A stretch of 64,000 nucleotides of DNA from positions 22,583,915 to 22,647,914 of the forward strand of contig CM022679.1 in assembly GCA_012295275.1 (NCBI GenBank), written 5' to 3'. This stretch comes from Chrysomallon squamiferum (taxonomy: Eukaryota > Mollusca > Gastropoda > Neomphalida > Peltospiridae). The notes beneath the pieces are model-generated. The model was given only the letters and a program-made list of their open reading frames with translations. It was not told where the DNA came from and searched no databases. Positions 43,695 to 54,659 of this stretch are shown one piece after another. The first letter of the stretch is position 1, and the number at the start of each line of letters is the position of its first letter. Both the position numbers and the translations under genes were made by a program.

Positions 43695-43781
43695 AAAGGT
43701 TTTCTAGAAACACTACATGTATCCAGGGCGATATTAGCCAAAGTAATGTTTCGGTTAACAACAGGCATCGAGTTCTAAACT
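43695..43781 (+). CDS. Locus 1 exon F1
   Basis: 87 nt, acceptor tttttcag and donor gtaagt, phase 1-1. It reads RFSRNTTCIQGDISQSNVSV and then NNRHRVLN. Two sequons (NTT, NVS). The core GDISQSNVSVNN aligns with NGSIRNSHIEVNN of exon L. Confidence 0.7.
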
Positions 43782-44199
43782 GTAAGTATTATTTTAAATT
43801 TACATTTCCTCCATAATTCATTTTGTTAATGAATCTTGAGATAAAAGATTTAGTCTTATTGCGTCCGATCAATGTTTGGTTTGAATGAAGCTTAATCTTT
43901 CAAATCATGCAATTTTCTGAATACATCTGAAGAGTTTTATCACTAAAGGCCATAAACACCAAAATCTAAAAACGAACAGAGTTACAGCCAAAACAAATAT
44001 TAACAATAGATAGACGAATATTGTTGCTTTCAACGTTTTTGCTTAAAAAGCAGTCACTGACACTAAGAAATGAAAAATTAAGATATTTATTTAACATTAA
44101 GAAAATAATAATAATAATTTAAAAAACAAAAGAAAAGAACAATCAATAGGCAAGTTCATGAACATAAAGAACCTGAATATGCATTACATTAGTATAGTG

Positions 44200-44350
44200 C
44201 GGGTTTAAAGAGGTAGTTGTCCTGGGCGCAAAATTCTCAGACTCATGTCTGGACTGGTGGAAGAGATTTGGTGAGAGTAAATTCGATGGGCTAAGGCAGC
44301 AATACTAGAACTGTCCCTGGCGCTGGCTGCCAAAACTCTCCGCCGTTCTG
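44200..44350. other. GC-richer island in intron, possible element fragment
   Basis: About 150 bp with clearly higher GC than its surroundings (tggcgctggctgcc, gtcctgggcgc). It has the look of an inserted repeat fragment, but I see no terminal repeats or coding motif. Confidence 0.3.
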
Positions 44351-44414
44351 GTGTTTATAAACTGTTTTGTTGTTTTCTTTTCCGTTCAAATGATCATTTC
44401 ATGTTGTTTTTCAG

Positions 44415-44471
44415 TTATTTTTATGAGAATTAAATGTGAAGATTTGACTGGAGTACCAGGAGAACTACAAG
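44415..44471 (+). CDS. Locus 1 exon E
   Basis: 57 nt, acceptor ttgtttttcag and donor gtatca, phase 1-1. It reads IFMRIKCEDLTGVPGELQ. It resembles a shortened B exon: ILKVKIDE at the start and GIPQIQ at the end align with IFMRIKCED and GVPGELQ. Confidence 0.65.
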
Positions 44472-44711
44472 GTATCAGATTTTATTTTAAGGAAATAAAT
44501 TGCTGTTGGAAAATAAATATTTAATTTAAAAAAATTAGTATCTGTAACGCTTGAAAGTTATTTGTCCGTCTATTTTATAGATTTTATTTAAATAACCTAT
44601 ATTATAAAACAAACATTTAAATATAAAAAATGGCTGTTTGGAAGTCCAGAAAATAATTTGTTTACTATATTATTTCAATTTTTTATAAATAACCTTATTA
44701 ATTATTTTCAG

Positions 44712-44813
44712 GTTTTTTGCCAGAAAGTAATGGTTCTGAAAATTCAGTTTTTGCTGGGAAGAATATTGACAAATCTACAATTATTATTAAAACTAAAAAA
44801 AGTGTTAAAACAT
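44712..44813 (+). CDS. Locus 1 exon F2
   Basis: 102 nt, acceptor attattttcag and donor gtaagg, phase 1-1. It reads FLPESNGSENSVFAGKNIDK and then STIIIKTKKSVKT. One sequon (NGS). It belongs to the F/L/N family by position and by the FAGKNIDKSTIII core. Confidence 0.65.
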
Positions 44814-44939
44814 GTAAGGGAATTTTACTGATAATTTTCAACTACCAAATATGTTTGTTTTGTTGTTTGTTTGTTTTAGGTGTTTTTTCTTTTTTTTTTT
44901 TTTTTTCTTTTTTTTTTCTTTTTTAATTCGATTGAAAAT

Positions 44940-45060
44940 TGAACAGAAAAACGTTTGTGTCTAGATCTATCACTCCACATACACACACACACACGTACCA
45001 ACAGGCACACACACACACACACACACATACAGAAGGACATAGACACACATTCTAAATAAG
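44940..45060. repeat. T-run and (CA)n tracts
   Basis: Interrupted T/C run before 44925 followed by two (CA)n tracts in an intron of locus 1. Confidence 0.9.
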
Positions 45061-45223
45061 TAGATACATCGGTAAGCCTATGTTATATTTATTATTATGA
45101 AAGTGTTGTACAAAGTGAAGCCTGTTTTATTAAAATTAGATTTTCCAGATATATATTCTAAAACATATTTGAAATGATGCCTGTTAAGCTGTGATGATAA
45201 TGATAATAATTTGCTGATTTCAG

Positions 45224-45274
45224 GTGTCTGTTGCCATGAAGATATTCGAGAAAAAATTAAAGGAATCATGGCTA
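45224..45274 (+). CDS. Locus 1 exon G
   Basis: 51 nt, acceptor ctgatttcag and donor gtgagt, phase 1-1. It reads VCCHEDIREKIKGIMA. Both its exon and its flanking introns are homologous to exon I at 46156, so G and I are a duplicated pair. Confidence 0.65.
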
Positions 45275-45444
45275 GTGAGTAAATCAACTACATCAAAATA
45301 TATGTCATATCCTTCCAGTTTTGGTTTGTAAACTTACTGTTGAATAATTTTATAGTTCATAATTTTGTAATGTGTAAATAAAGCTAAACAAAAATGTGTA
45401 ATTTGATACTAATAAAAAAAGTTATTAATCTGTATTTTTTTAAA

Positions 45445-45516
<72 letters not shown>

Positions 45517-45525
45517 CAATAATAA

Positions 45526-45564
<39 letters not shown>

Positions 45565-45949
45565 ATATAAAAATCATAAGACATTAATCTTATTATTATA
45601 AACTGATATTAGTAGCATGCTAGGATAAAAACATCGAGTTAAGTCAATGAAAATAAAACCATAATGTGTTTCTGTATATCACCATATTTTGTGCAACACA
45701 AATGTAATTTATATAAGCTACATTGTAAAGGAATAAATCTCCTTTACAATGTATTTATTTTTTGTACGCAAAAATAAAAAAATAAAAATAAAATGACATA
45801 ATATATCATGAAAATATGTTATCTGCGTTCATTTTTAATGCATTACATTCTTTTACATTTATTAGATAACCTATTCTTAATCTTATACTTACTTTAGACG
45901 TAATAAAATATTTATTTTTAATTTCATATTTACAATTTGTGTCATACAG
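45275..45949. other. Intron with (AAT)n and (AATA)n
   Basis: Holds an ATA/AAT microsatellite at about 45449-45565 and AT-rich unique sequence. No further exon with phase 1-1 found. Confidence 0.7.
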
Positions 45950-46036
45950 ATGATGATGAAGCACTGATCTCAGACCTATTTAAAGATCACAGAATTGCTA
46001 AATGTATAGAGCTTTACAGAGGTCGACATCATTCAG
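45950..46036 (+). CDS. Locus 1 exon H
   Basis: 87 nt, acceptor gtcatacag and donor gtattt, phase 1-1. It reads DDEALISDLFKDHRIAKCIE and then LYRGRHHS. The start is acidic and the end basic. No family recognised. Confidence 0.6.
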
Positions 46037-46155
46037 GTATTTTTCCCCCACTCAGTTTATTATCTTTCTGTAAAGTTTTCATTCATATTCTGAAACATAT
46101 CTGAAATGATGCCTATTAAGCTGTGATGTTAATGATAATTATTGGCTCATTTCAG

Positions 46156-46227
46156 ATTTGTCTTGTGTTGAAGATACGCAAGGGAACCCAGCCGAGAAAT
46201 TGTTGAAAATTACAGAAACATTGTCTA
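46156..46227 (+). CDS. Locus 1 exon I
   Basis: 72 nt, acceptor ctcatttcag and donor gtgagt, phase 1-1. It reads LSCVEDTQGNPAEKLLKITE and then TLS. Paralogue of exon G with seven extra codons in the middle; both introns also align with those of G. Confidence 0.65.
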
Positions 46228-46594
46228 GTGAGTATATCAACTACATCAAAATATATCGCTTATATCTTTCCAATTTTGGTTGGAAACTTAAAGAGTAATT
46301 TTATATTTCATAATTTTGCAATGTTAAAATAAAAGGTGGAAACAAATCTGTAATACAAAAAAAAATGTTTTATCTGCATTTCTTTTAAAAAGAAATAATC
46401 CTAAAAAAAAAAAAAAAAAAAATAGAAAAAAATAAATAAATGAATATAAAAATATAATCAATAATCTGTCACTTCAGTTTGTTATATTTAGGATTATTTT
46501 ACAAAGACAGATTATGGTAGAGACCATGTTTTTGTATAAAAAGACTGAAGATGGAATTATAACTCACAGAATTTCAGTTTGAAGAAAATATCTG

Positions 46595-46828
<234 letters not shown>

Positions 46829-46952
46829 TAACACAGAAGATAATACTATTGCATTTCAAAGTAAGTAATATTTAAAGGTTTAGGAAGATGGTATTTAACA
46901 CAAGGACAGGTTATAAGTGTTACTAAATTTAAATTATTTTCTATTATTACAG

Positions 46953-47030
46953 CATCATCGACAAGCTATTTTGATAATTCTCTATGTGAAAGAAGTGAAA
47001 ACATTAGTAACCAAAGTTTTGACTGCAACG
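46953..47030 (+). CDS. Locus 1 exon J
   Basis: 78 nt, acceptor ctattattacag and donor gtaaat, phase 1-1. It reads SSTSYFDNSLCERSENISNQ and then SFDCN. Two sequons (NIS, NQS) and two Cys. Confidence 0.65.
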
Positions 47031-47039
47031 GTAAATTTA

Positions 47040-47620
47040 TATTTAGTAATATAAATTTAGATTGTAAATAACTTGGTGCTTAGTAATAGGAGTTTAGTCT
47101 ATACTAGTGACTTCCCGTTAGTATAAGATATTTAGACTATAGCAATGACTTCGTGTTTAATAATGGAATTTTAGTATATAGCAATAACTTCCTGTTATTA
47201 ATAGAAATTTCGAGTATAGCAATAAGTTCGTGTTACATATAACAAAGACTTCGTGTTTACTGTAACAGTTTAGACTACAGCAATGGCTTCGTGTTTAGTA
47301 ATGATTTATTGACTAGACTATAGCAAAGACTTCGTTTTCAGTTTATATTTACTAAGAGACATTTAGATTATAGGAGCAATTCCATTTGTAGTAATACAGG
47401 TTAGACAATAGCAAGGACTCCGAATTTGTGTAAAAGCTTAGACTAGCAGTAACGTCGTGTTTAGTAAAGAGGTTTAGACTCTTACAGGAGGCCCATGTTT
47501 AGTCAAATGTTTTATACTCCTGCATGATATTCATGTTTTGTAAAATACGTTTAGACTAAATCAGTGATTTCATGTTTAGTAATGAAAATTTAGACTATGA
47601 CTTTAAGTTCATGTTTTAAT
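47040..47620 (+). repeat. Degenerate minisatellite, about 50-bp units
   Basis: Roughly a dozen diverged copies of a unit like tttagactatagcaatgact followed by tcgtgtttagtaat. It fills most of the intron between exons J and K and is not found elsewhere in the window. Confidence 0.8.
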
Positions 47621-47849
47621 ATTAAATATGTAACATATCAGATTTATTAGATGAATAATATTTGAAGAACATATTTTAATTAGAAATCAAGTCTCTGAAA
47701 ATTCCAGTTAGTAATATGTGATTTGTTCGTTATTGGTATTTTCTGATTTTGTTCATTCCTCCTAACTCTACATAAGGAAACAAGTAACCAGTCTTTAATC
47801 TGATCTCTACTAAAGGTTTCACTAGTTGTGTTGCTTTATTTATTCCCAG

Positions 47850-47918
47850 TGTTCTCCTATGATTTATGCGTAGCCGACAAGCAGTTGGATGAACGAGCTG
47901 TCAGTGTCATTAATAACA
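47850..47918 (+). CDS. Locus 1 exon K
   Basis: 69 nt, acceptor tattcccag and donor gtgagt, phase 1-1. It reads FSYDLCVADKQLDERAVSVI and then NN. No family recognised. Confidence 0.6.
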
Positions 47919-48116
47919 GTGAGTATGTTTTCTTCTTTTCTGTTTTTTCTCAAATACTTTTGTTTTTGCTGTTTTTAAAAAAATAAAATAAAAATAAAAA
48001 CATTAAGTATCTTCCAAACGTCTGACATGTATAGTTTGATGTCAGAGAAAGGTGTGAAAATGTAGATTTGATTTGTGAGCATACTGGATAAGACAAATAA
48101 GTGTGTTTTATTCCAG

Positions 48117-48227
48117 GGATCCAAGAGCTGTCAAATCTTCACAGAGGTTGTGAGAATATGTTGTATGTTAATGGCAGCATTAGGAACAGTCACATAGAAG
48201 TAAATAACAAAACAGAAATTTGGAACT
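48117..48227 (+). CDS. Locus 1 exon L
   Basis: 111 nt, the longest module, acceptor ttattccag and donor gtaagt, phase 1-1. It reads IQELSNLHRGCENMLYVNGS, then IRNSHIEVNNKTEIWN. Two sequons (NGS, NKT). The YVNGSIRNSHI core is shared with exon N (YANGSITNNNI) and with exon O of locus 2 (VANGNINTITVNN). Confidence 0.7.
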
Positions 48228-48294
48228 GTAAGTAAAGGTTTAGTTCATACGTCTTTATGAAATAGATAAACGATTATTAATTTTCAGTATTTTA

Positions 48295-48395
48295 TTATTA
48301 TTATTATTATTACTAAAAAATTGAGAGAGAGAAACGGAAAGATAACAGAAAGATATAGAGATTGAAAAACGAGGAAGAAAAAGAAGAAGAAGACG

Positions 48396-48475
<80 letters not shown>
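48295..48475. repeat. (ATT)n and (GA)n tracts
   Basis: Short ATT run followed by an interrupted GA run (about 48392-48473) in the intron after exon L. Confidence 0.9.
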
Positions 48476-48476
<1 letters not shown>

Positions 48477-48719
48477 TCAGTAAATGTCATGCGAACTTTC
48501 AAAATTACTAGCTTGAAAACTCTTTTGTTAAGCCACGTTAAGTTCCAAGAATCTAAAACTTTTAGGGAAGACAGCATTTTTCGCATTCATTGTATTTATA
48601 GCAAGCTCGTCATATCTTTTTCAAATCTGAATTTCCAGAATAATATTCCAAATAATATTCCAGAATAAATGAAACATAAATTAATCTGTAAGGTTGAATA
48701 TTTTACATGCTTATTTCAG

Positions 48720-48779
48720 GTGTCGTACTTGTAAATGGCAACGACTTCCCTGATCCGCGAATTCCAGAAAACATTTGTG
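48720..48779 (+). CDS. Locus 1 exon M
   Basis: 60 nt, acceptor gcttatttcag and donor gtatgt, phase 1-1. It reads VVLVNGNDFPDPRIPENIC. Paralogue of exon C, one codon shorter. Confidence 0.65.
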
Positions 48780-49112
48780 GTATGTATTAGTACATCAAAA
48801 TATCATATTGTTTTACATATTGAAAGATAGTAACAAAAGCAATCTAGACATTATTTGCATTTTTTAAATTTTCAGCTGATTTAAAAATAAGAAGAGAAAT
48901 AATAATAAAATAAAATAAAATAAAACAAATACAAATAAATTAAATAAATAAATAAATAATAAATAAATAATAATGATTATTAATATTATTATGATGATGA
49001 TGATGATGGTGATGACGATGGTGGTGATAATCATAATTTTTAAAAGAAAATCAGATATTTTTTTGTTGTTTGTTTGTTTTTCTGGCACAAGAATGTATTG
49101 GTATATTTTCAG

Positions 49113-49205
49113 AACCATCTCAGACGACGAATAGAAACCAACTGGATTCTTCAGTCTATGCTAATGGTTCGATAACGAACAACAATATCAGAATACAATT
49201 TTAAT
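49113..49205 (+). CDS. Locus 1 exon N, with in-frame stop
   Basis: 93 nt, acceptor tattttcag and donor gtaagt. It enters in phase 1 and reads PSQTTNRNQLDSSVYANGSI and then TNNNIRIQF, then TAA at 49202-49204, one base before the donor. The exon length and donor are still those of a symmetric module. The stop therefore looks like a mutation that made this the last coding exon; paralogous exons L and O read on at this point. Skipping N would leave the frame open. Confidence 0.7.
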
Positions 49206-50091
49206 GTAAGTTAACATTTTGAATTTTTAGTGAGAAAGAGTTTAACATATTTAACGCAGGGCCAGAACTACTAGATTGTCCGATTTCTGAAAATGATGAC
49301 TGAAACAATCAAAGAAATGTTTATTTTGTGATTTTTGTTTCATCCGTGTACAATAGCAAACGCTCGTTAACTATTAAACATAATATAAATTTCATGAAAA
49401 CAAATTATAACTAATATAACATTATGAACATTTGATAACAACAGGTAATACTTACAGAAATACATTAACTTTTCAAGTTAGGTCGTTCTTGTATCGCGAA
49501 AAATCTAATTGTTTTTGTTTTGTTTTTTGTTTTTATTTTTTATTCTCTTAACAAGTATATGGAGACATTTAATCAGATATTAAACCACATTACTGCAATG
49601 TTCGACGAAGTTGTTATAGTTAGTGTACATTTTTTATTACTTTTTTTTATTTACAGGTAAAACATAGAAAATATTTGAGATGAAGAAATCACAACATTGG
49701 ATCAGCAGCAAGAATTTCTGAAAATGCAGATTTCCTAAGATCTCCTCATATATGTATTTAAAGCCATAAATATTATAATAATAATAGGAAAAAATTTAAA
49801 AATTAATTTTACTTTTCTATATTTTAAATATAAAAAATATTAATTTTCATGAAATATATGTACTGCTGTTACTGTCACTATTTTTCCTCATTCGTTCTCT
49901 TTGACTTTATTTGTCTTTGTATCTATCTGTCTGTATGTCTGTTAGTATTCAATTTTTGTAACTCACATCCTCTCTGAATTTTCACTTTCATTAGTCGAAA
50001 ACCCATACTTTCCATTTATTTTACTTTATTTATATACTAACAAAAAGTGTGTTATATATTTGTAATTAAGTACATAAGTATTCTTAATGCA
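49206..50091. other. Non-coding 3' region of locus 1
   Basis: A further acceptor (tatttacag, about 49657) begins a stretch that hits TAG within four codons in phase 1, so it can only be 3' UTR. No RPA-like coding sequence is present where locus 2 has its terminal exon. Confidence 0.6.
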
Positions 50092-50121
50092 TTTCTTGAA
50101 ACATCTTTTAATAACTATTAA
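50092..50121 (+). pseudogene. Relic of an RPA-like terminal exon
   Basis: Reads FLETSFNNY and a stop, matching the last codons of exon Q of locus 2 (ETPFNNY stop at 57640-57660). About 300 bp after it also align between the two loci. Locus 1 therefore once had exon Q and lost nearly all of it. Confidence 0.8.
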
Positions 50122-50134
50122 TTAAGTCAAGAAA

Positions 50135-50140
50135 AATAAA
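50135..50140 (+). terminator. Polyadenylation signal AATAAA, locus 1
   Basis: AATAAA in gaaaaataaatagta, aligned with the one at 57675-57680 after locus 2. Confidence 0.55.
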
Positions 50141-50519
50141 TAGTACTAAATTTGTTTTGATTACATTTAAAATTAATTTAATTAAAATCAAGTTCAATTG
50201 GATAGTTTTAATATAATAATAAAAATATAAATTGAATTTAACTCTGATAAGTATCATATACAATTACTAGGTACACAGATTTTGTTATTCGCACAATCAG
50301 TTAGGTTAAAATATTAATAATTTTTAATTAGTTTTACTGCGACATACATTTTTTAGTACGCATCTATCAGTTAGTGTTCCCTTTGTTCAGTAGTAATGAA
50401 AATGAATTGCATATTAAGTTTAAACAATTCCACATAAATAATAATCACCTCTTTTTTTCCTGTTCAATTTATTAATCATTTTATTTTATTTTATTGAATC
50501 ATAAATTAGTTTGCTTATT

Positions 50520-50550
<31 letters not shown>

Positions 50551-50769
50551 GTATTATTAGTATTAGTATTATTAATTTTAAAATTAGGATGTAATTTAAT
50601 TCGCTCAAAACATCTATCACGTAATAGTTGTAACAGAAATTAAGTGTTGGAAAGAAAAAAATAACAGTGTTTAAAAAATAGTTGTTAATTATGTATATAT
50701 AATTATGTATATATAATGTACATATATATATAATTTTTTTTTGTGTGTGTTTTTTTTTGTGGGGTTTTT

Positions 50770-51570
50770 TTTTTTTTCGCTTCTTCATATTTAAAACAAA
50801 CAGATATGAAGGCAAAATGCAGATGATTGTTAATCCAAAATTCATAAGATCTTTGTTCAGCCAGTTGTATCATTTTCTCTCACTGGCAAGATTACTTTTT
50901 TGAGACAAAGAATAACACCAGAAAATACATATATATATATAATTGTTTGTTTTGTCTTTCTGGTTTGTTTGTTTTTTTTCGATTTTTCGCTTCTTCATAT
51001 TTAAAACAAACAGATCTGAAGGCAAAATGCAGATGATTGTTAATCCAAAATTCGTAAGATCTTTGTTCAGCCAGTTGTATCATTCTCTCACTGGCAAGAT
51101 TACTGTTTTGATACAAAGAATAACACGAGAATATACATACATATATATATATATAATTTTTTTTTGTGTGTGTTTTTTTTTGTGGGGTTTTTTTTTTTTT
51201 CGCTTCTTCATATTTAAAACAAACAGATATGAAGGCAAAATGCAGATGATTGTTAATCCAAAATTTATAAGATCTTTGTTCAGCCAGTTGTATCATTCTC
51301 TCACTGGCAAGATTACAAGAATAACACGAGAATATATATATATATATATATATATAATTGGTTTTTTTTTTGGGGGGGGGGTTTGTGTGTTTTTTCGCTT
51401 CTTCATATTTAAAACAAACAGATATGAAGGCAAAATGCAGATGATTGTTAATCCAAAATTTATAAGATATTTGTTCAGCCAGTTGTATCATTATCTCACT
51501 GGCAAGATTACTGTTTTCATGCAAAGAATAGCACCAGAATATACATACATACATACATACATACATACAT

Positions 51571-51614
<44 letters not shown>

Positions 51615-52417
51615 TAGTGTTGTTGTTTTGGGGTTTATTTTTTTCGCTTCTTCATATTTAAAACAAACAGATCTGAAGGCAAAATGCAGATGACTGTTAA
51701 TCCAAAATTCATAAGATCTTTGTTCAGCCAGTTGTATCATTCTCTCACTGGCAAGATTACTTTTTTGAGACAAAGAATAACACCAGAAAATACATATATA
51801 TATATATAATTGTTTGTTTTGTCTTTCTGGTTTGTTTGTTTTTTTCGTTTTTTCGCTTCTTCATATTTAAAACAAACAGATCTGAAGGCAAAATTCAGAT
51901 GATTGTTAATCCAAAATTCGTAAGATCTTTGTTCAGCCAGTTGTATCATTCTCTCACTGGCAAGATTACTTTTTGAGACAAAGAATAACACCAGAAAATA
52001 CATATATATATATATATAATTGTTTGTTTTGTCTTTCTGGTTTGTTTGTTTTTTTTCGTTTTTCGCTTCTTCATATTTAAAACAAACAGATCTGAAGGCA
52101 AAATTCAGATGATTGTTAATCCAAAATTCGTAAGATCTTTGTTCAGCCAGTTGTATCATTCTCTCACTGGCAAGATTACTTTTTTGAGACAAAGAATAAC
52201 ACCAGAAAATACATATATATATATATAATTGTTTGTTTTGTCTTTCTGGTTTGTTTGTTTTTTTCGTTTTTTCGCTTCTTCATATTTAAAACAAACAGAT
52301 CTGAAGGCAAAATTCAGATGATTGTTAATCCAAAATTCGTAAGATCTTTGTTCAGCCAGTTGTATCATTCTCTCACTGGCAAGATTACTGTTTCGATACA
52401 AAGAATAACACGAGAAT

Positions 52418-52491
<74 letters not shown>

Positions 52492-52512
52492 GTTTGTTTC
52501 GTCTGTTTTGTT

Positions 52513-52557
<45 letters not shown>

Positions 52558-52665
52558 CTTTTCATTTAAAACAAACAGATATGAAGGCAAAATGCAGATG
52601 CTTGTTAATCCAAAATTCATAAGATCTTTGTTCAGCCAGTTGTATATAAATAATTTATATACACA
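50770..52665 (+). repeat. Minisatellite, nine copies of about 210 bp
   Basis: Copies start near 50778, 50988, 51200, 51396, 51646, 51855, 52065, 52271 and 52560. Each has cttcttcatatttaaaacaa, then gaaggcaaaatgcagatgat, then agccagttgtatcattctct, then a (TA)n or (CATA)n run and a T/G-rich tract. Both strands read open over several units (minus: LASERMIQLAEQRSYEFWIN; plus: MIVNPKF), but this only reflects a unit length near a multiple of 3 in places. Unit lengths vary by indels in the TA and T runs, so no frame holds across the array. I do not call it a gene. Confidence 0.85.
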
Positions 52666-53609
52666 CATAGGTATCTGAAACGTTTTTGTTTTTGTTTTTT
52701 TTTTGTTTGTTTTGTTTTTCTTCCATTTTGATCTATAAACGGTTTGAAGAATAAACAGAAATTATGCCTTCTTTTAAGACTTTTGTTGTTGTTGTTTTTA
52801 ATTTATTTATTTATTCATATGTTAGTATTTTCCTGACTCATCCATTATAAAATTATTTTTTTTTAGAGAGAGACTGCTTTTACTAGGTAGTACCAAGCAA
52901 AACTGCATCTTCAGGATTGTAAATTTTAAAATAACCAATGATGTTCCAGGACGGTTAACCGCATCCAATCTTTTTTTTTTGATGTTCCAGGACGGTTAAC
53001 CGCATCCAATCAGAAAATATCACCTGATAGATGGGTGTCAAAGGTGAAAGACGTGTAAGGGAAATAACTTTTCATTCAGTATTGAAATGTTCTTAGAATA
53101 ATCTTCGTGATCTAAGCACTTTGCAGACGATTTTGTTCAATATGCTTGTATTATTATTATTACTATTAGTGTTTCCTAGATCCTTTTTAACACCGTTCTC
53201 GATAGGGAACGGAAAGGACGCAGGTAATTTATATAGATTATATCTATTTATTTATTTATCAGTTTTCCATGTATTTATTTACAGAGAATAAAAAGGAGAA
53301 CACAAACAATAGGAACATACTGTTTAAAGTGATCTCATATCCATTAGAAACATACAGTTTAAAGTTTGATTTGAACATTATTTAACTTTTCTTTTTCATT
53401 AAATTACTTTGCTTTACAGTTTATTTTTTAAAAATGTTGAGGAAGAAACAAAGCAGATATAAATGTAAACTATTATACACATATGCATACGCACATATTT
53501 TTAACATAATCCACATAGAAGTCTATAATATCTTTTTCGGGTTTAGACTCGTTATAAATATTTGGTTGACTTTCTTTGTAATTTTTGAAGACACGTAATC
53601 TATTCTATA

Positions 53610-53663
<54 letters not shown>

Positions 53664-53712
53664 AAAACAGAAAAAGTCCACAGTAAAATGTCAGTATCTG
53701 AACGGCGAGTCA

Positions 53713-53937
53713 CTACGTACCGGTAGTGTCTATGTGAAACAAAGGTGGCGGTCTTAATGGGGCTACATGACCGTCAAACCTGTTACAAAACAGCATGGAT
53801 CTGAACGCATCTCTAAACTGATTATTATACACGACGTACAGAAACACGTTGTACGCCGCACTGAAAGCTGACAGAGCAATCCGCACAAGATTGACAGGTC
53901 CGCTAGAATACTCAGCCCCATCCAGACCGAACACTTT
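53713..53937 (-). CDS. Second full copy of the GPCR last exon
   Basis: On the minus strand it reads KVFGLDGAEYSSGPVNLVRI, then [20 protein letters not shown], then RDAFRSMLFCNR and so on to DTTGT and a stop. It encodes extracellular loop 3, TM7 and the C-tail. It differs from the copy at 61078-61302 by Phe for Ser and Ala for Val in the tail. The acceptor is GAG instead of CAG, which is weaker. It could be an alternative last exon of the GPCR, reached by skipping over locus 2, or a fresh duplicate without function. Confidence 0.6.
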   Translation of the reverse strand, partial: KVFGLDGAEYSSGPVNLVRIALSAFSAAYNVFLYVVYNNQFRDAFRSMLFCNRFDGHVAPLRPPPLFHIDTTGT

Positions 53938-54050
53938 CTCAAATAAAAAAAAATAAAAATAAAAATAATAATAAATTATGTAAAAGAATAAAAGTCATCT
54001 AAATCGTACCAGTACGGAAGGTTATCAGGCAATATTTCTTTGTTGTTATC

Positions 54051-54092
<42 letters not shown>

Positions 54093-54098
54093 TAAATA

Positions 54099-54129
<31 letters not shown>

Positions 54130-54130
<1 letters not shown>

Positions 54131-54538
54131 AGGTACAATTAACGAAAAATCAGTGGTTTCAACAACACACATGCATTGTGTAATTATGACGGAACAATTC
54201 AGCTCCGTTCAAACGATGTCAAAGCACTTCTTACTGTAAACATACAGAGAATGAGAGATCCACGAATATTATGCAGTGCACTATTAACACAAAAGGCGCT
54301 TTACTCCCCAGTATTTTACAACAGTATCTTGGTGTTTCCGCTATAAGGATATCTAGGTCAATCTTTTCTTTTCGAGAGAAAGCTTTTTGTTTGACGGGTT
54401 AATTAATGCGTTATAACATTATGCACTGATATATTTAAAATAATTTCAGTTTCAGTTCTCGGTGTGCTATGTATATCTTATCTAGTCCCCTGTCACAAAA
54501 CACCTCTGTTCACGTGATCCCTGGGTGTACAAACAAAT
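54130..54538 (+). promoter_or_regulatory. Upstream region of locus 2, duplicated at 4.86-5.27 kb
   Basis: About 400 bp kept between the two MATVK start exons, with few differences. The last 100 bp are less AT-rich (cacctctgttcacgtgatccc, containing a CACGTG E-box) and lead into aaacaaatATG. Conservation in both places and position before the start codon suggest promoter and 5' UTR; I see no clear TATA box. Confidence 0.4.
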
Positions 54539-54554
54539 ATGGCGACAGTCAAAG
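54539..54554 (+). CDS. Start exon of locus 2 (MATVK)
   Basis: ATGGCGACAGTCAAAG followed by the donor gtaaga, coding M-A-T-V-K plus G, phase 1 out. It can join exon O (55229), exon P (55769) or exon Q (56894), all of which begin in phase 1. The copy at 5267 has T as last base. Confidence 0.55.
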
Positions 54555-54659
54555 GTAAGATATTCAACTAGATTCCGTTTTGATGCGGTTAAATTGCAAA
54601 TAATGGATCCCACTTGTTTTAGAAAGTTAAAAACGTATATTAGTTTATTTTCATACTCC

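Noticed and set aside
50892-52192. Long minus-strand frames with repeated LASERMIQLAEQRS
   Set aside because: Translation of a minisatellite; frames change between units, and low-complexity Tyr-Ile runs come from (TA)n.
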